From: Mycobacterium kiyosense
GTDB lineage: Bacteria > Actinomycetota > Actinomycetes > Mycobacteriales > Mycobacteriaceae
Length of the DNA: 64,000 nt
NCBI GenBank assembly: GCA_021654635.1
Contig: AP025179.1
Span: 2,356,001-2,420,000, forward strand
Direction: 5' to 3'
Positions 49,907 through 59,630 of this stretch are shown piece by piece (position 1 is the stretch's first letter; each line of letters starts with the position of its first letter). The position numbers were made by a program, and so were the translations under genes. A model generated the notes under the pieces. It was not told the origin of the DNA. It worked only from the letters and a program-made list of their open reading frames with translations, and did no database searches.

Positions 49907-52315
49907 ATGCACGAAGAGCTAGCGCCTGCGCCCAGCGAGCAGTCCACCCGGGACGTCATCCTGCAGATGCTCGCCGACGATTCCGAGACCGACGATGCGA
50001 TCAAGAACGCCGTGCTCGACGCACTGGCCACGGTCGGTGACCCAACCAATGGAGATGTCCAGCAGCGCACGTCGCCCACATTTCTGACGAGTATCTCGGT
50101 GGCGGGGTTCCGCGGTATTGGGCGGCAGGCGAAGCTCGACCTCTACCCTGCCCCGGGCCTGATGGTGGTCAGTGGCCGCAACGGCTCCGGTAAATCCAGC
50201 TTCGCCGAAGCACTCGAACTGACCCTGACCGGAACCAGCTATCGCTGGCACGAGAAGAAAGAAAAGATGTGGGCGGAGTCCTGGCGGAACCTGCACCATC
50301 ACGACCCGTGCGCAATCCGGATCCACTTCGCTGCGGAGGGTACTGGGCCCTTCACGCTCGGCGTGGACTGGAAAGACGACGCAACGCTGGCTGAGCGCAG
50401 CGCGTGGACACAATTCGGATCGGCCCAACGGGCGGAGGGCACCGATGGTCTGGGTTGGGCTCGCCCGTTAGAACTGTGGCGTCCCGTGCTTTCCTATGAC
50501 GAACTCGGCCGCGTATTCGACGACGGGCCTGCCGCGTTGTATGACGCGCTGAACAAGTTGTTGGGCCTGGACGTGCTCGCGGATGCCGAGAAATGGCTCG
50601 CCGCCAAACTGAAGTCCACAAAGGCTGCACGCGATCAGGCGGATGACGAGCGCAAACGTCTGCTCGGCATGCTCGCCGAGTCGAGCGACGAACGCGCTGA
50701 GCGCGCAACGAAACTGCTGAAGAAGCGACCTGTTCCGCTGGATGAAGTAAGGGGGCTGGCGACTGGTTCCGATGATTCAGATCTCAAGGTCGTCCCCGCG
50801 CTTCGGGCGTTGACTCAGCTCGAAACTCCGTCGCTCGATGAGATTGACTCCGCTGCAAGCCGTTTGCGTACCGCTGCCCAGGCCGTTGCGCAGCTCGCCA
50901 CCACCGTCGTCGACACGACTCGCCAACGGCTCGACCTGCTCGAGGCCGCGTTAACATTCCACGCCCACGCCGGCGACACGGACTGCCCGGTTTGCGGCAA
51001 GGGCAGGCTCGACGGCGACTGGGCGACGCAGGCGCGCGCGGATGTCTCTAGTACCGAGTCCACACTGGCCGAATATCGCGCCGCGACCAACGAACTCAAT
51101 CAAGCGCGAAGTTCCGCGCGCAGGCTGCTGGTGGGCCTTGAACAAGTCAGCAAAGTGCCGGCCACCGAATTGGCCGGGTTGGCGGCGTACAACGCCGCGG
51201 TTTCTGCGGCTGTAGCTACGCCCACCGGTGATGTGGACTTGGCGTCCCACCTGGAATCTGCCCTGATCGCCGTCGGCGAAGCAGCTGAGAGTTTGCGCTC
51301 GCAGGCTGCAGAAGCGTTGACAGATCGAGAAAGTGGCTGGGCTCCGCTAGCCGCGAAGCTCGGCGGATGGGTCGGGCTCGAGGAGGATGCGCGCTCGCTC
51401 GACGACACCTTGAAGACCATGACGGCGGCTAAGAGCTGGATGAATAAGAACGGCGAGGCTTTCCGAAATTTGCGTTTGAAACCCGTTGCCGCGCAGGCAC
51501 GCAAGATATGGGCGCAGCTCAGGCAGGAAAGCAACGTCGACCTTGGCGAGATCACCCTGCAGGGTAGCGCGAATCGCCGGCGCGCAGAGCTCAGTGGATC
51601 TGTGGATGGACAACCCACCAAAGCGCTGTCGGTCATGAGCCAAGGTGAGCTACACGCGCTCGCGCTGGCGTTGTTCCTGCCGCGAGCAACTGCCGCGGCC
51701 AGCCCGTTCCGGTTCGTTGTGCTCGACGATCCGATCCAGGCAATGGATCCCGCCAAGATCGACGGCTTCGTGCAGGTGCTGGGTGAGATCGCCCAGACCC
51801 ATCAGGTGATCGTGTTCTCCCACGACGATCGGCTGGCCTCGGTGATTCGCGAAACCGGTGTCGACGCACGACTGGTCGAGGTGGTGCGCGAGAGCGAGTC
51901 GAAAGTGACTGTGCGCGATAACATTAACCCGGCCATTCGTCAGGTCCGCGATGTGTTCGCACTGATCAAGGACGACGGCCTTGCCGATGACGTCAAGGCG
52001 CGCGTGCTGCCGGGGCTGTTCCGGATGGCTTTGGAATCGGCTGCCAAGCAAACGTATTACACCAAGCAGTCACTGGCCGGATGTCCGCGATCGGAGTGCG
52101 AGGACGCGTGGCTGGCGACGAAGAAGACCATTCCACGGGTGGCGTTGGCGGTGCTGGGTGATGCCTCAGCCGATCTGACCAAGTGGCTGGACCAGAAACC
52201 GGAACGACGGCGTTCGACGCGACTGTGCAACGCCGTTCACAACAAGGCGACCGTGTCCATGGCTGACGCACGCGACCTGGAACGCACCGTCGAGGAAGTG
52301 CTAGCGCTGCGATGA
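49907..52315 (+). CDS. SMC/RecF-like AAA ATPase with zinc hook
   Basis: 802 residues. Walker A GRNGSGKSSFAEA (~95), long central helical region interrupted by CPVCGKG (~364, zinc-hook CxxC), signature MSQGELHALALALF (~582) and Walker B FVVLDDPIQAMD (~603), then an H-loop HDDR. The C-terminal ~150 residues are helical and unlike SbcC. The gene overlaps the next small ORF by 4 bp. It resembles defence-associated ATPases (Lamassu-like or RecF-like groups) but could also be a repair factor. A specific family could not be named. Confidence 0.8.
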   Translation: MHEELAPAPSEQSTRDVILQMLADDSETDDAIKNAVLDALATVGDPTNGDVQQRTSPTFLTSISVAGFRGIGRQAKLDLYPAPGLMVVSGRNGSGKSSFAEALELTLTGTSYRWHEKKEKMWAESWRNLHHHDPCAIRIHFAAEGTGPFTLGVDWKDDATLAERSAWTQFGSAQRAEGTDGLGWARPLELWRPVLSYDELGRVFDDGPAALYDALNKLLGLDVLADAEKWLAAKLKSTKAARDQADDERKRLLGMLAESSDERAERATKLLKKRPVPLDEVRGLATGSDDSDLKVVPALRALTQLETPSLDEIDSAASRLRTAAQAVAQLATTVVDTTRQRLDLLEAALTFHAHAGDTDCPVCGKGRLDGDWATQARADVSSTESTLAEYRAATNELNQARSSARRLLVGLEQVSKVPATELAGLAAYNAAVSAAVATPTGDVDLASHLESALIAVGEAAESLRSQAAEALTDRESGWAPLAAKLGGWVGLEEDARSLDDTLKTMTAAKSWMNKNGEAFRNLRLKPVAAQARKIWAQLRQESNVDLGEITLQGSANRRRAELSGSVDGQPTKALSVMSQGELHALALALFLPRATAAASPFRFVVLDDPIQAMDPAKIDGFVQVLGEIAQTHQVIVFSHDDRLASVIRETGVDARLVEVVRESESKVTVRDNINPAIRQVRDVFALIKDDGLADDVKARVLPGLFRMALESAAKQTYYTKQSLAGCPRSECEDAWLATKKTIPRVALAVLGDASADLTKWLDQKPERRRSTRLCNAVHNKATVSMADARDLERTVEEVLALR

Positions 52316-52668
52316 GCGCGGCCGAACTGCTCGGCCAAGCGCGGCGGCTGTTGAACACGCGAAGCGTTGGAGGGCTGTCACCGCGCATGGCTGCATTCAT
52401 TGCCCGACAGGCACTCGAAGACATTGTGGCCCAACGGTGTAGTGCGCTGGGAGTCGTGTCACCCGCTGCGAATATGCGCAGCAAGTTGCTCGTGCTGCGC
52501 GCACTCGACGAGCCCGCAGTAGCTGATGCGGCCGCCGTTGCCTGGAGTCGGCTTAGCAACGCCTGTCATCTGCACGCGTACGAGATGCAGCCGTCGCTGA
52601 CGGAGGTGGAACACCTCTGCGGGCTGGTCGCTTCGTTGCTGCCGGAAGGAGTGAACAGTGGGCCGTAG
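52312..52668 (+). CDS. Small helical protein coupled to the SMC-like ATPase
   Basis: 118 residues, starting at ATGA that overlaps the ATPase stop. Predicted helical throughout (SPRMAAFIARQALEDIVAQRC, AAAVAWSRLSNACHLHAYEMQPSLTEVEHL). The RQALE and NACHLHAYEM stretches recall HEPN-like helical proteins but the RxxxxH motif is not obvious. No known family. Translational coupling indicates a functional partner, possibly antitoxin, nuclease or assembly factor. Confidence 0.7.
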   Translation: MSAAELLGQARRLLNTRSVGGLSPRMAAFIARQALEDIVAQRCSALGVVSPAANMRSKLLVLRALDEPAVADAAAVAWSRLSNACHLHAYEMQPSLTEVEHLCGLVASLLPEGVNSGP

Positions 52669-52965
52669 ATTGATTTTGCTGCAGCTTCGTCGCAGGCCAG
52701 TCCGCTGGATACGTTGGTGCACAGCGAATCTAGGGGAATCATTCTCATTGCTACCCATCGACAGCCTAGAATGGAGCAGGCCTGAGAGGGCTGATCTAAC
52801 AATTGCTGATTTCTGGAGCTGCCGTGACGCATCCACCCTCACGTGCTGCCGAGCTCGACAACGCACTGCTCGGACGCATCTGCTCGGTGTAAAAGGGGGG
52901 TGGTGAAATTCCCACCTTGAGCCAGAAGCGAATGAAACAGGATCGTCGCCGTCGATCGTTCCGGC
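52669..52965. other. Intergenic stretch with decayed-looking coding fragments
   Basis: No intact gene. Short fragments in different frames look protein-like (for example a stretch beginning GIILIATHRQ and RADLTIADFWS) but stops interrupt them and no single indel joins them. Confidence 0.3.
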
Positions 52966-53211
52966 GTGTTCGTTGCAACCGACCGTTCAGATCGTCTGGG
53001 GACCGGCCCCCAACTCGTCCCAGCGTGGATGGTTGTTGGGGCATGGGAGCATCTCTGCGCTCATGGTGAGCTGACTCAGGACGAGTTGCTCAACGACCTC
53101 AATGTGAAGCGATCAGCCTTCGTCTGTGCGCTGCTCGCTCAGTTTGAGGATGTGATGGTCGAATCCGCGCCGGCAACGACGCTGCAACTCATCCGTGGTC
53201 AAACCCCTTGA
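52966..53211 (+). CDS. Hypothetical protein, possibly N-terminally truncated
   Basis: 81 residues from GTG 52966. A coding-like stretch (GPQLVPAWMVVGAWEHLCAHGELTQDELLNDL) suggests a helix-turn-helix-like or restriction-enzyme C-terminal fragment. Upstream residues in the same frame (IVAVDRSG) look like a continuation but a TGA cuts them off. No clear ribosome site. It is either a fragment of a longer lost gene or a small real gene. Confidence 0.35.
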   Translation: MFVATDRSDRLGTGPQLVPAWMVVGAWEHLCAHGELTQDELLNDLNVKRSAFVCALLAQFEDVMVESAPATTLQLIRGQTP

Positions 53212-53270
53212 ACAGCGACGCTGGGTGGCGGAGACCGAGAACGAGTGGAGCGATAGGGCACCGAGCCAAC

Positions 53271-54863
53271 TCAGTTGTACGCCGTGCTCCCCGCCACCGG
53301 ATGCGTCGTGCTGATCAGCTTCGCGATACAGTGATCCCGGTCGAATCCTCTACTGCTGCACCAACTCAACGCGCCCTGGGCATCGCCGAACGTATAGCCC
53401 GCAATCGTCACCCAGTAGTTGGACTCGGAGAAGGTCGACCAGTCACCGGACCACAGCAGCTTGGCGTTGTACAGGCTCCGCAGCCGCTCGTGCTCCCGCA
53501 GCGCCATCGCGTTGTCCCACGCGACGCCGCCTTCGATCGTCCCGGGACGCTTGGAGCTGAGCTGGGGAACCCACCTATTCATCGCATCCGACGCGACGAC
53601 CGAGCGATCGAGATTCACGTACTGCCTCAGCTGCACTTCGGCATCCTGAACCTGCGCGGCGGTGGTCGTTGGAACCGCGACCGAACGCGTCGTCGTCGGC
53701 GGCGTCGTCTGGTAACTCGGCTGAGCCGTCGTCTCAGAGGTGGACTGAAGAGCAGGTTGCGTCGAGGGGGGATAGGCAACAGCAGGCGAGGGATTATCCG
53801 AACCAGAGTTCTGATTCGCGACCACGGCGACCGCGAGCACGATCACGACCACTACAAGTGTGGCTGCGACCGCGACCAACGCTGGCACCAGATAACGTCG
53901 TGAATCCTGCTGCGGCGGCATCGTTAAAAGCGTTGGCGCAGAATTGAACTGCGCGTTGAAGTGCTGGTGATCACGCGGCGGTGGCGGTGGCGGCTGGTAC
54001 TGCGAGGCGTACACCGTGTCCTCGGTCGCCGAGGTCGGCCGCGGCGCCGTCAGCGCCCGCTTGGCTGCCCGGGCCAACGCCCCGGCGCTGCCGTAGCGGT
54101 CGTCGGGATGCTTGGCCATCCCGCGCGCGATCACCTCGTCGAGTGCCGCCGGAACCGCCGACCTGGCCATACTGGGTCGCGGCGGCGGCGCGGACAGGTG
54201 AGCCGCGATGACCTGCTGGGCGGTACCGACGAACGGCTGACGGCCGGTCAACGTCTCGTAGAGGACGCAGGCCAGTGCGTAGATGTCCACGGCCGGCGTG
54301 GCGGGCGCATCGCTGTTGAGCCGCTCGGGTGCCATGTAGGCGAAGCTGCCCACCTGGTAGCCCGTCATGGTCAGATGGCTCTCGCCCGGCGCCTCGGCGA
54401 TGCCGAAGTCGACCAGGTAGGCGAAATCGTCGGGCGTGACCATGATGTTCTGCGGCTTGACGTCGCGGTGGATCAACGCTTTGGCGTGCGCGGCATCCAG
54501 CGCCGCCGCGACCTGGCTGATGATCTCGACCGCCCGCTCCGGCGTGAGCATCCGCTTGGCGAGGATGTCGTGCAGGGTCTCGCCCTGCACCAGTCGCATG
54601 TCGATATAAAGCGTGTGGTCGATCTCGCCCCAGTCGTGAATCGGAATGACATGCGGCTCTTGCAGAATCGCCGCCGCGTGCGACTCGCGCAGGAACCGCT
54701 CCCGGAACGTCGCGTCGTCGGCGAACTGGTCGGTGAGCACCTTGAGCGCGACAGCCCTTCGCTTGTCGGTATCGAACGCCTCGTACACCTCACCCATGCC
54801 GCCCTTGCCGAGCAGCCGGTTGACTTCGTACTTCCCGAACGTCCCGCCCACGAGTGTCTTCAT
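53271..54863 (-). CDS. Receptor-type Ser/Thr protein kinase
   Basis: 530 residues from ATG 54863, since the frame upstream adds 44 unrelated residues. The kinase domain (1-270) has LGKGGMGEVYEAFD, ALK, HRDVKPQNIMV, VDFGIAEA and YMAPERL. A Pro/Gln linker follows, then one membrane helix (LVPALVAVAATLVVVVIVLAVAVV) near residue 345. The external domain is Thr/Ser-rich, ending in a cysteine-bearing ~130-residue part. It is active by motif. Substrate unknown. Confidence 0.9.
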   Translation of the reverse strand: MKTLVGGTFGKYEVNRLLGKGGMGEVYEAFDTDKRRAVALKVLTDQFADDATFRERFLRESHAAAILQEPHVIPIHDWGEIDHTLYIDMRLVQGETLHDILAKRMLTPERAVEIISQVAAALDAAHAKALIHRDVKPQNIMVTPDDFAYLVDFGIAEAPGESHLTMTGYQVGSFAYMAPERLNSDAPATPAVDIYALACVLYETLTGRQPFVGTAQQVIAAHLSAPPPRPSMARSAVPAALDEVIARGMAKHPDDRYGSAGALARAAKRALTAPRPTSATEDTVYASQYQPPPPPPRDHQHFNAQFNSAPTLLTMPPQQDSRRYLVPALVAVAATLVVVVIVLAVAVVANQNSGSDNPSPAVAYPPSTQPALQSTSETTAQPSYQTTPPTTTRSVAVPTTTAAQVQDAEVQLRQYVNLDRSVVASDAMNRWVPQLSSKRPGTIEGGVAWDNAMALREHERLRSLYNAKLLWSGDWSTFSESNYWVTIAGYTFGDAQGALSWCSSRGFDRDHCIAKLISTTHPVAGSTAYN

Positions 54864-55102
54864 CGTGTCCGCCTTCCTCCCGACAGTCAGTATGCGACGG
54901 GGGTACGACAGACGGCAGGCGTTTGCCGCGAAAGGCTTACCTGCGGCGCGCGGCGCGTGGTCGGAAGGCTGGTGTGCGGCGACTCCCGCCGACAAGGTGC
55001 TGTAAGAACGGCATGATCGGGCACAGTGATCCGAGACGGATGAGACTGATGTGACACCTGAGCCGTGCGGTACCAGGTTTGCTGAATCTACCGCCCGACC
55101 CG

Positions 55103-56194
55103 TCAGGCAGTGCCCGCTACGTCGGGTCTCTTCCTACGATTACGCACCATGCTGCTGAGCAATGACGCACCGATGAGGACCACTCCGATCATGCCGGTCA
55201 CGATCTCGTTGACGTGGAATCTGATCGAAATCAGCAAGATCACCGCCAGCGCGCCGATCGCCCAGTGCGCACCGTGTTCGAGGTACACGTATTCCGAGAG
55301 GGTCCCCTTACGCACCAGGAAAATGGTGATCGACCGGACGAACATCGCTCCGATGAAACCAAGCCCCAACGCGATCAGAATGGGATCGGCCGTGATGGCG
55401 AACGCACCGATTACCCCGTCGAACGAGAACGACGCATCCAGCACCTCGAGCTGGAGGAACAGGAAGAACCCGGCCTTGCCGGATGCCTTGACGAGTTGGG
55501 AGGGTCCGCCGGCGCCCGGATCGGTGGCGTCGTCGTCGACCGCGAACATCGACCCCAGGCTGTCGACCACCATGTAGACGACCATGCCGAGCAGGCCGGA
55601 CAGCAGCACCGAGTGGCGTTGTTCGTTGTCTGAAAGGAATTCGGAGGTCAGGACCAACGCCAGCGCCGCAGCCGCCACGGACAGGTGGCCGCGTTTGCCC
55701 GCTTTGCCAAGCGGGCGCTCCAACCACGAAAGCCAGGTGATCTCGCGCTCACAGAAGATGAAGTCCAGGAACAACAACAGCAGGAAAGTGCCTCCGAAGG
55801 CGGCGATCTGCGGATGCGCTGTGGTCAGCGCGGTTTCGTAGCTGGGACTGCCATCGGGGAAGTACGCGGCATCGTTGGGTGGGGGATTGAGCGCGAGCTG
55901 CATAGCCTGGCGTGGTGCGAGGCCCGCGGTCATCCACACCACCAGCAGCGGGAAAAAGATCCGCATGCCGAACACCGCGACCAGGATCCCGACGGTCATG
56001 AAGATCCGCTGCCAGAACGCGTCCATTCGCCGCAGCACCGTCGCGTTGATCACCGCGTTGTCGAAGGACAGCGACACTTCCAGCACGCCCAGGATCGCGC
56101 ACAGGATGAGCGCGTGAATTCCCCGGTAGAGGTACGCGGCGACCAGCGAACCGATCGTGACCGCAATCGACGGCCAGAAAATGCGCAATTCCAC
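55103..56194 (-). CDS. DUF475/TerC-like integral membrane protein
   Basis: 363 residues with about nine hydrophobic helices. Motifs VSLSFDNAVINA near 41 and LDASFSFDGVIGAF near 260 are the two FDN/FDG metal-site repeats of the TerC/DUF475 family, which is linked to manganese export or metal-loading of secreted proteins. The cytoplasmic loop contains FAVDDDATDPG. No regulator adjacent. Confidence 0.85.
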   Translation of the reverse strand: MELRIFWPSIAVTIGSLVAAYLYRGIHALILCAILGVLEVSLSFDNAVINATVLRRMDAFWQRIFMTVGILVAVFGMRIFFPLLVVWMTAGLAPRQAMQLALNPPPNDAAYFPDGSPSYETALTTAHPQIAAFGGTFLLLLFLDFIFCEREITWLSWLERPLGKAGKRGHLSVAAAALALVLTSEFLSDNEQRHSVLLSGLLGMVVYMVVDSLGSMFAVDDDATDPGAGGPSQLVKASGKAGFFLFLQLEVLDASFSFDGVIGAFAITADPILIALGLGFIGAMFVRSITIFLVRKGTLSEYVYLEHGAHWAIGALAVILLISIRFHVNEIVTGMIGVVLIGASLLSSMVRNRRKRPDVAGTA

Positions 56195-56510
56195 GCGTGC
56201 CCCTATCGACCCGGCCGGGTCAGCCGGGGTGCTCGCAGGTGATTACGGTGACGGCGGAATCGTGAGCGCTGGCGCGAGACCTTCACGTGTGCGCGTACCG
56301 CTCGTCGCACCTCACGTCTTGACGCCCCTCATCGAACTCCTTCGCGAACCCCTGGAACTCAGGCTAGTCTCTACGCGTTTGCCGAGGCTCGGCGCAAGTC
56401 GAGTTTCGCCGGGGTGGGTGTTGCTCGAACCGATCTGCCGGGGTCCACGTGGAACCTGTTGCGGCGCAGCTCACCTAAATGTGTCGGTGCACCGCGATAG
56501 AAGTGACGGT
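56195..56510. other. 316-bp intergenic region
   Basis: Divergent spacer between the DUF475 gene and the DUF1524 lipoprotein gene. No tRNA fold, strong palindrome or terminator was recognised; it should contain both promoters. Confidence 0.4.
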
Positions 56511-57254
56511 GTGAATCGTTTCATGGCCGCCGCGGTCGTGGTCCTCGCTGCGCTGATGTCGGCTACGGCCGTCGGATGCAGCGCGCCCGCCGCCCCGCCG
56601 GGCACCGCGGTGTCCACCCGCGTATCTCAGGCGCCTGCGTCTTCGGTGCCATCGCCCGCAACATCGACCACGGCACCCGATACGGCCCACCACATCGCGC
56701 AACTTCTCACCTCCGTGCCAGTCGTGGAACACCTGCCAAAGCTCCCGGGATACCAACGCGGCTGTAAACCCGGCCAGGGCTGCGTGTTCGGGCCCGCGTG
56801 GACGGACACCCAACACACCGGATGCGACACCCGCAATCGGGTGCTGGCCGCACAGTTGACCAACGTCGTCTTCAAACCCGGCACCCGGGACTGCAAAGTG
56901 ATCCGCGGCATCCTCAACGACCCGTACACCGGGGCCACGCTCGAGTACGGCGGCCCCACGCACGACGACATCGAGATCGACCACGTCTTTGCGCTGAACC
57001 GGGCATGGGACGCCGGCGCCGCGCAATGGACCGCCGACCAGCGACTCCTGTTCGCCAACGACACCGACAATCTGCTCGCAGTCTCCGGCGCCGAGAATCG
57101 GCGCAAATCGGACTCCGGCCCAGATGAGTGGTTGCCGCCCAATCGGCAGTTCGCCTGCCGCTTCATTGAGATCTACCTGAGCGTGGCCGTCAAGTATCGG
57201 CTCACGGTCACCCAGCGGGACAAGTCTGTCGCCGAAAGTACCTGCCCCCCTTGA
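56511..57254 (+). CDS. HNH-type DUF1524 lipoprotein (GmrSD C-terminal domain family)
   Basis: 247 residues from GTG 56511 (ATG 56523 also possible). Lipoprotein signal with lipobox ATAVGC. The DUF1524 core contains IEIDHVFALNRAWDAG (H of the betabetaalpha-metal motif) and DNLLAVSGAENRRKSD. The family has HNH-like nuclease folds and occurs alone in actinobacterial exported proteins. Exported nuclease is inferred. Confidence 0.8.
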   Translation: MNRFMAAAVVVLAALMSATAVGCSAPAAPPGTAVSTRVSQAPASSVPSPATSTTAPDTAHHIAQLLTSVPVVEHLPKLPGYQRGCKPGQGCVFGPAWTDTQHTGCDTRNRVLAAQLTNVVFKPGTRDCKVIRGILNDPYTGATLEYGGPTHDDIEIDHVFALNRAWDAGAAQWTADQRLLFANDTDNLLAVSGAENRRKSDSGPDEWLPPNRQFACRFIEIYLSVAVKYRLTVTQRDKSVAESTCPP

Positions 57255-57455
57255 CGTTGCCGCAAAGCCGACGACTAGCGGCGTCACCATGACAACGGAA
57301 GGGGAGCCATGGAGCCATGACCTTTGCAGAACGTTGATATCACCGGCGATAGCGCTTTCGTGAAAAGACCGCCGTCCCGCCGAGACGAGCTCGGATGCGC
57401 ATGCACTGAAGATGTTGCGCTCCAAGAAAACTCGACGCGGCCCAGGGTGGGGGGC

Positions 57456-59432
57456 CTACTTGCGCTGCAACTCCAGGATTTGGTCGTTGCGGCCGCCGAC
57501 GTAGATGTTGCCGCGATTGTCGACGGACAACCCCCAGGGATAGTTGAGACCGGTGAAGGGCAGCTCGATCTGGTCCGAGGACCCCGCGGGTAACTTCAGG
57601 GCGCGGTTGTTGCCGCTGTCGGTAACGTACACAGCGCCCTGGCTGTCCAGGGTGACACCGCCGGGCTGCTTGAGGCCCTTGAACGGTACGGGCACTTGCT
57701 TTTTCGTGTCCGTCGGCAGCATCAGGATCCGATTGTTTCCGCCGTCGGAGACGTAGATCGTACCGTTGCCGCTGACCACCAAACCCGTCGGGCCGTTGAG
57801 GCCGGTGAAGGGCACCTCGGTCTGGGTGTTGGAGCCGTCGGTCAGCGCCACCACACGGTTGCGGGCCGTGTCGGTGACGTAGACGGTGCGACTGCTGTCC
57901 ACCGTCAGACCGGTCGGATTGCCGAGGTCGGTGAAGGGCAGCGTGATCGGGGCGCTCGCACCGTAGCGAAGGACCAGTACACGCTTGTTGCCGGCGTCGT
58001 TGACGTAGATCGATCCGTTGGGGTCGGCCGTCACCCCAGTGGGAAAGCTCAGTCCCTCGAATGGCAGCTGGTCGGGCGTCTTCGAGCCGGGGTGCAACGC
58101 CAGGATCCGGTTGTGCTCGGTGTCGGCGACGTACACCGTGCCGCCGTAGTCCACCGACAGTCCCTGTGGGTCACGAAGTCCGGTGAACGGCAGGGTCACC
58201 TGCTGGAACTCGTCGTGGGCGGAGTCCGACCTGCCGAAGACGACGAGGCCCGCGACAGTTGCAGCCACGGCGACCAACGCGGCCACCGAAAGGGCGGCGG
58301 CTTTGCGACGCCACCACGGCCGCGACGGTGTGGGCGCGCTCCCTCGTGCCGGAGCCGGCTCTCGCGCGGGAGTGGGCGGCAGGGTCGGCAGGGGCCGGGC
58401 GAGGGTCGGTGGGCCGTGCACATGCTGCGGCGACGCGTGCTGCGGCAAGGCAGTGCGCGGTGGTCCGGTCTGGGGTGCCGTGGCGTGTGGGCCGGTCTGC
58501 CTGGGCGGGGCCTGCGGCATCGGGACCGGCGCACGATTCCCGGGCCGGGCGCCGTAGTGAACGTGTTCGGGGATGGCCGGTCGCATCAGGGTGGGCGGTT
58601 CCGGCGGCGCGGCCGGCGGTGCGGTGAGCGCCTCGCGGGCAGCCCGCGCCAAATCCACCGCGGTGTCATACCGGTCGCCGGGATGCTTGGCCATGCCCTT
58701 GGCGATTACGGTGTCCAACCCCGGCGGCAGAGCGGGATTGGTGTTCGACGGCCGCGGCGGCGGACTGGTGAGATGCCCGGTGATCTGTCGCTCCAACGTG
58801 TTTCCCGGAAACGGGTGCTGGGCGGTCAAACACTCGTAGAGGACACACGACAGCGAGTAGATGTCCGATCGCGAGTCGATGGGTTTGGTGCTGAACCTCT
58901 CGGGAGCCATGTAGTGCCAGGTTCCCACGAAGTCTCCCGCCGCGGTCAACGCCAAATCGTCTGTTGCACGGGCGATTCCGAAATCGAACAGGTACGCGAA
59001 GTCGTCGGCGTCGAGCAGGATGTTGGACGGCTTGACGTCGCGGTGCAGCAGCCCGTTCCGGTGCGCGGCATGCAGCGCTTTGGCGACCTGGTCGATGATG
59101 GCGACCGCGCGCTCCGGCGGCAGCGGCCCGTTGTTCAGCACCGTCTGCAGGTCGCGCCCCTGGATCAATTGCATGTCGACGAACAGCCGTCCGTCGATCT
59201 CGCCGTAGGTATGGATCGGGATCAGGTGCGGGCTGCTCAACCGCGCGGCCGAGTGGGCTTCGCGGCGGAACCTTTGCTGGAAAACCTCGTCATTGGAAAT
59301 CTCCGACGGCAGAATCTTGAGCGCGACGACCCGGTCGGTGGCGGTGTCGAACGCCCGCCACACCTCGCCCATGCCGCCGCGACCCAGCAACTCGATCAAC
59401 CGGTATTTCCCGAACGAAGTTCCCTCCAACAA
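57456..59432 (-). CDS. pknD: PknD-type Ser/Thr kinase with extracellular NHL beta-propeller
   Basis: 658 residues. Kinase domain with LGRGGMGEVWRAFD, ALK, HRDVKPSNILL, FDFGIAR and YMAPERF, a Pro-rich linker, a membrane helix near residue 375-395 and six NHL repeats (pattern PTGV-D--G-IYV-D-GN-RVL-L). Length is close to M. tuberculosis PknD. The propeller senses an external ligand. It sits near two other STPKs in this window. Confidence 0.95.
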   Translation of the reverse strand: MLEGTSFGKYRLIELLGRGGMGEVWRAFDTATDRVVALKILPSEISNDEVFQQRFRREAHSAARLSSPHLIPIHTYGEIDGRLFVDMQLIQGRDLQTVLNNGPLPPERAVAIIDQVAKALHAAHRNGLLHRDVKPSNILLDADDFAYLFDFGIARATDDLALTAAGDFVGTWHYMAPERFSTKPIDSRSDIYSLSCVLYECLTAQHPFPGNTLERQITGHLTSPPPRPSNTNPALPPGLDTVIAKGMAKHPGDRYDTAVDLARAAREALTAPPAAPPEPPTLMRPAIPEHVHYGARPGNRAPVPMPQAPPRQTGPHATAPQTGPPRTALPQHASPQHVHGPPTLARPLPTLPPTPAREPAPARGSAPTPSRPWWRRKAAALSVAALVAVAATVAGLVVFGRSDSAHDEFQQVTLPFTGLRDPQGLSVDYGGTVYVADTEHNRILALHPGSKTPDQLPFEGLSFPTGVTADPNGSIYVNDAGNKRVLVLRYGASAPITLPFTDLGNPTGLTVDSSRTVYVTDTARNRVVALTDGSNTQTEVPFTGLNGPTGLVVSGNGTIYVSDGGNNRILMLPTDTKKQVPVPFKGLKQPGGVTLDSQGAVYVTDSGNNRALKLPAGSSDQIELPFTGLNYPWGLSVDNRGNIYVGGRNDQILELQRK

Positions 59433-59630
59433 GCCCTCCTTCGATCTTCGCCAGCTACTGCCAGACCATCATGCTCCCATGCCCGGCCACGCCGCTAGGC
59501 CACGTCCGCGCAAGACGCTGTTAACCAGTTGTTCGCCAACCTCCGCCGGAAGCCCCGACCGAGACCGCTGTTTGCCCGCCGCGACGGCGACATCGCCAGC
59601 CCAGCCAGCCAGCCCAGCCAGCCAGCCCAG

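Noticed and set aside
52823..52891. Tiny frame starting GTGACGCATCC
   Set aside because: Only 22 codons, ends before the G-run, so not repairable by the indel pattern seen elsewhere.
56420..56460. T-arm-like GGTTCGAGC stretch on the minus strand
   Set aside because: No acceptor stem or D-arm could be paired around it, so not a tRNA.
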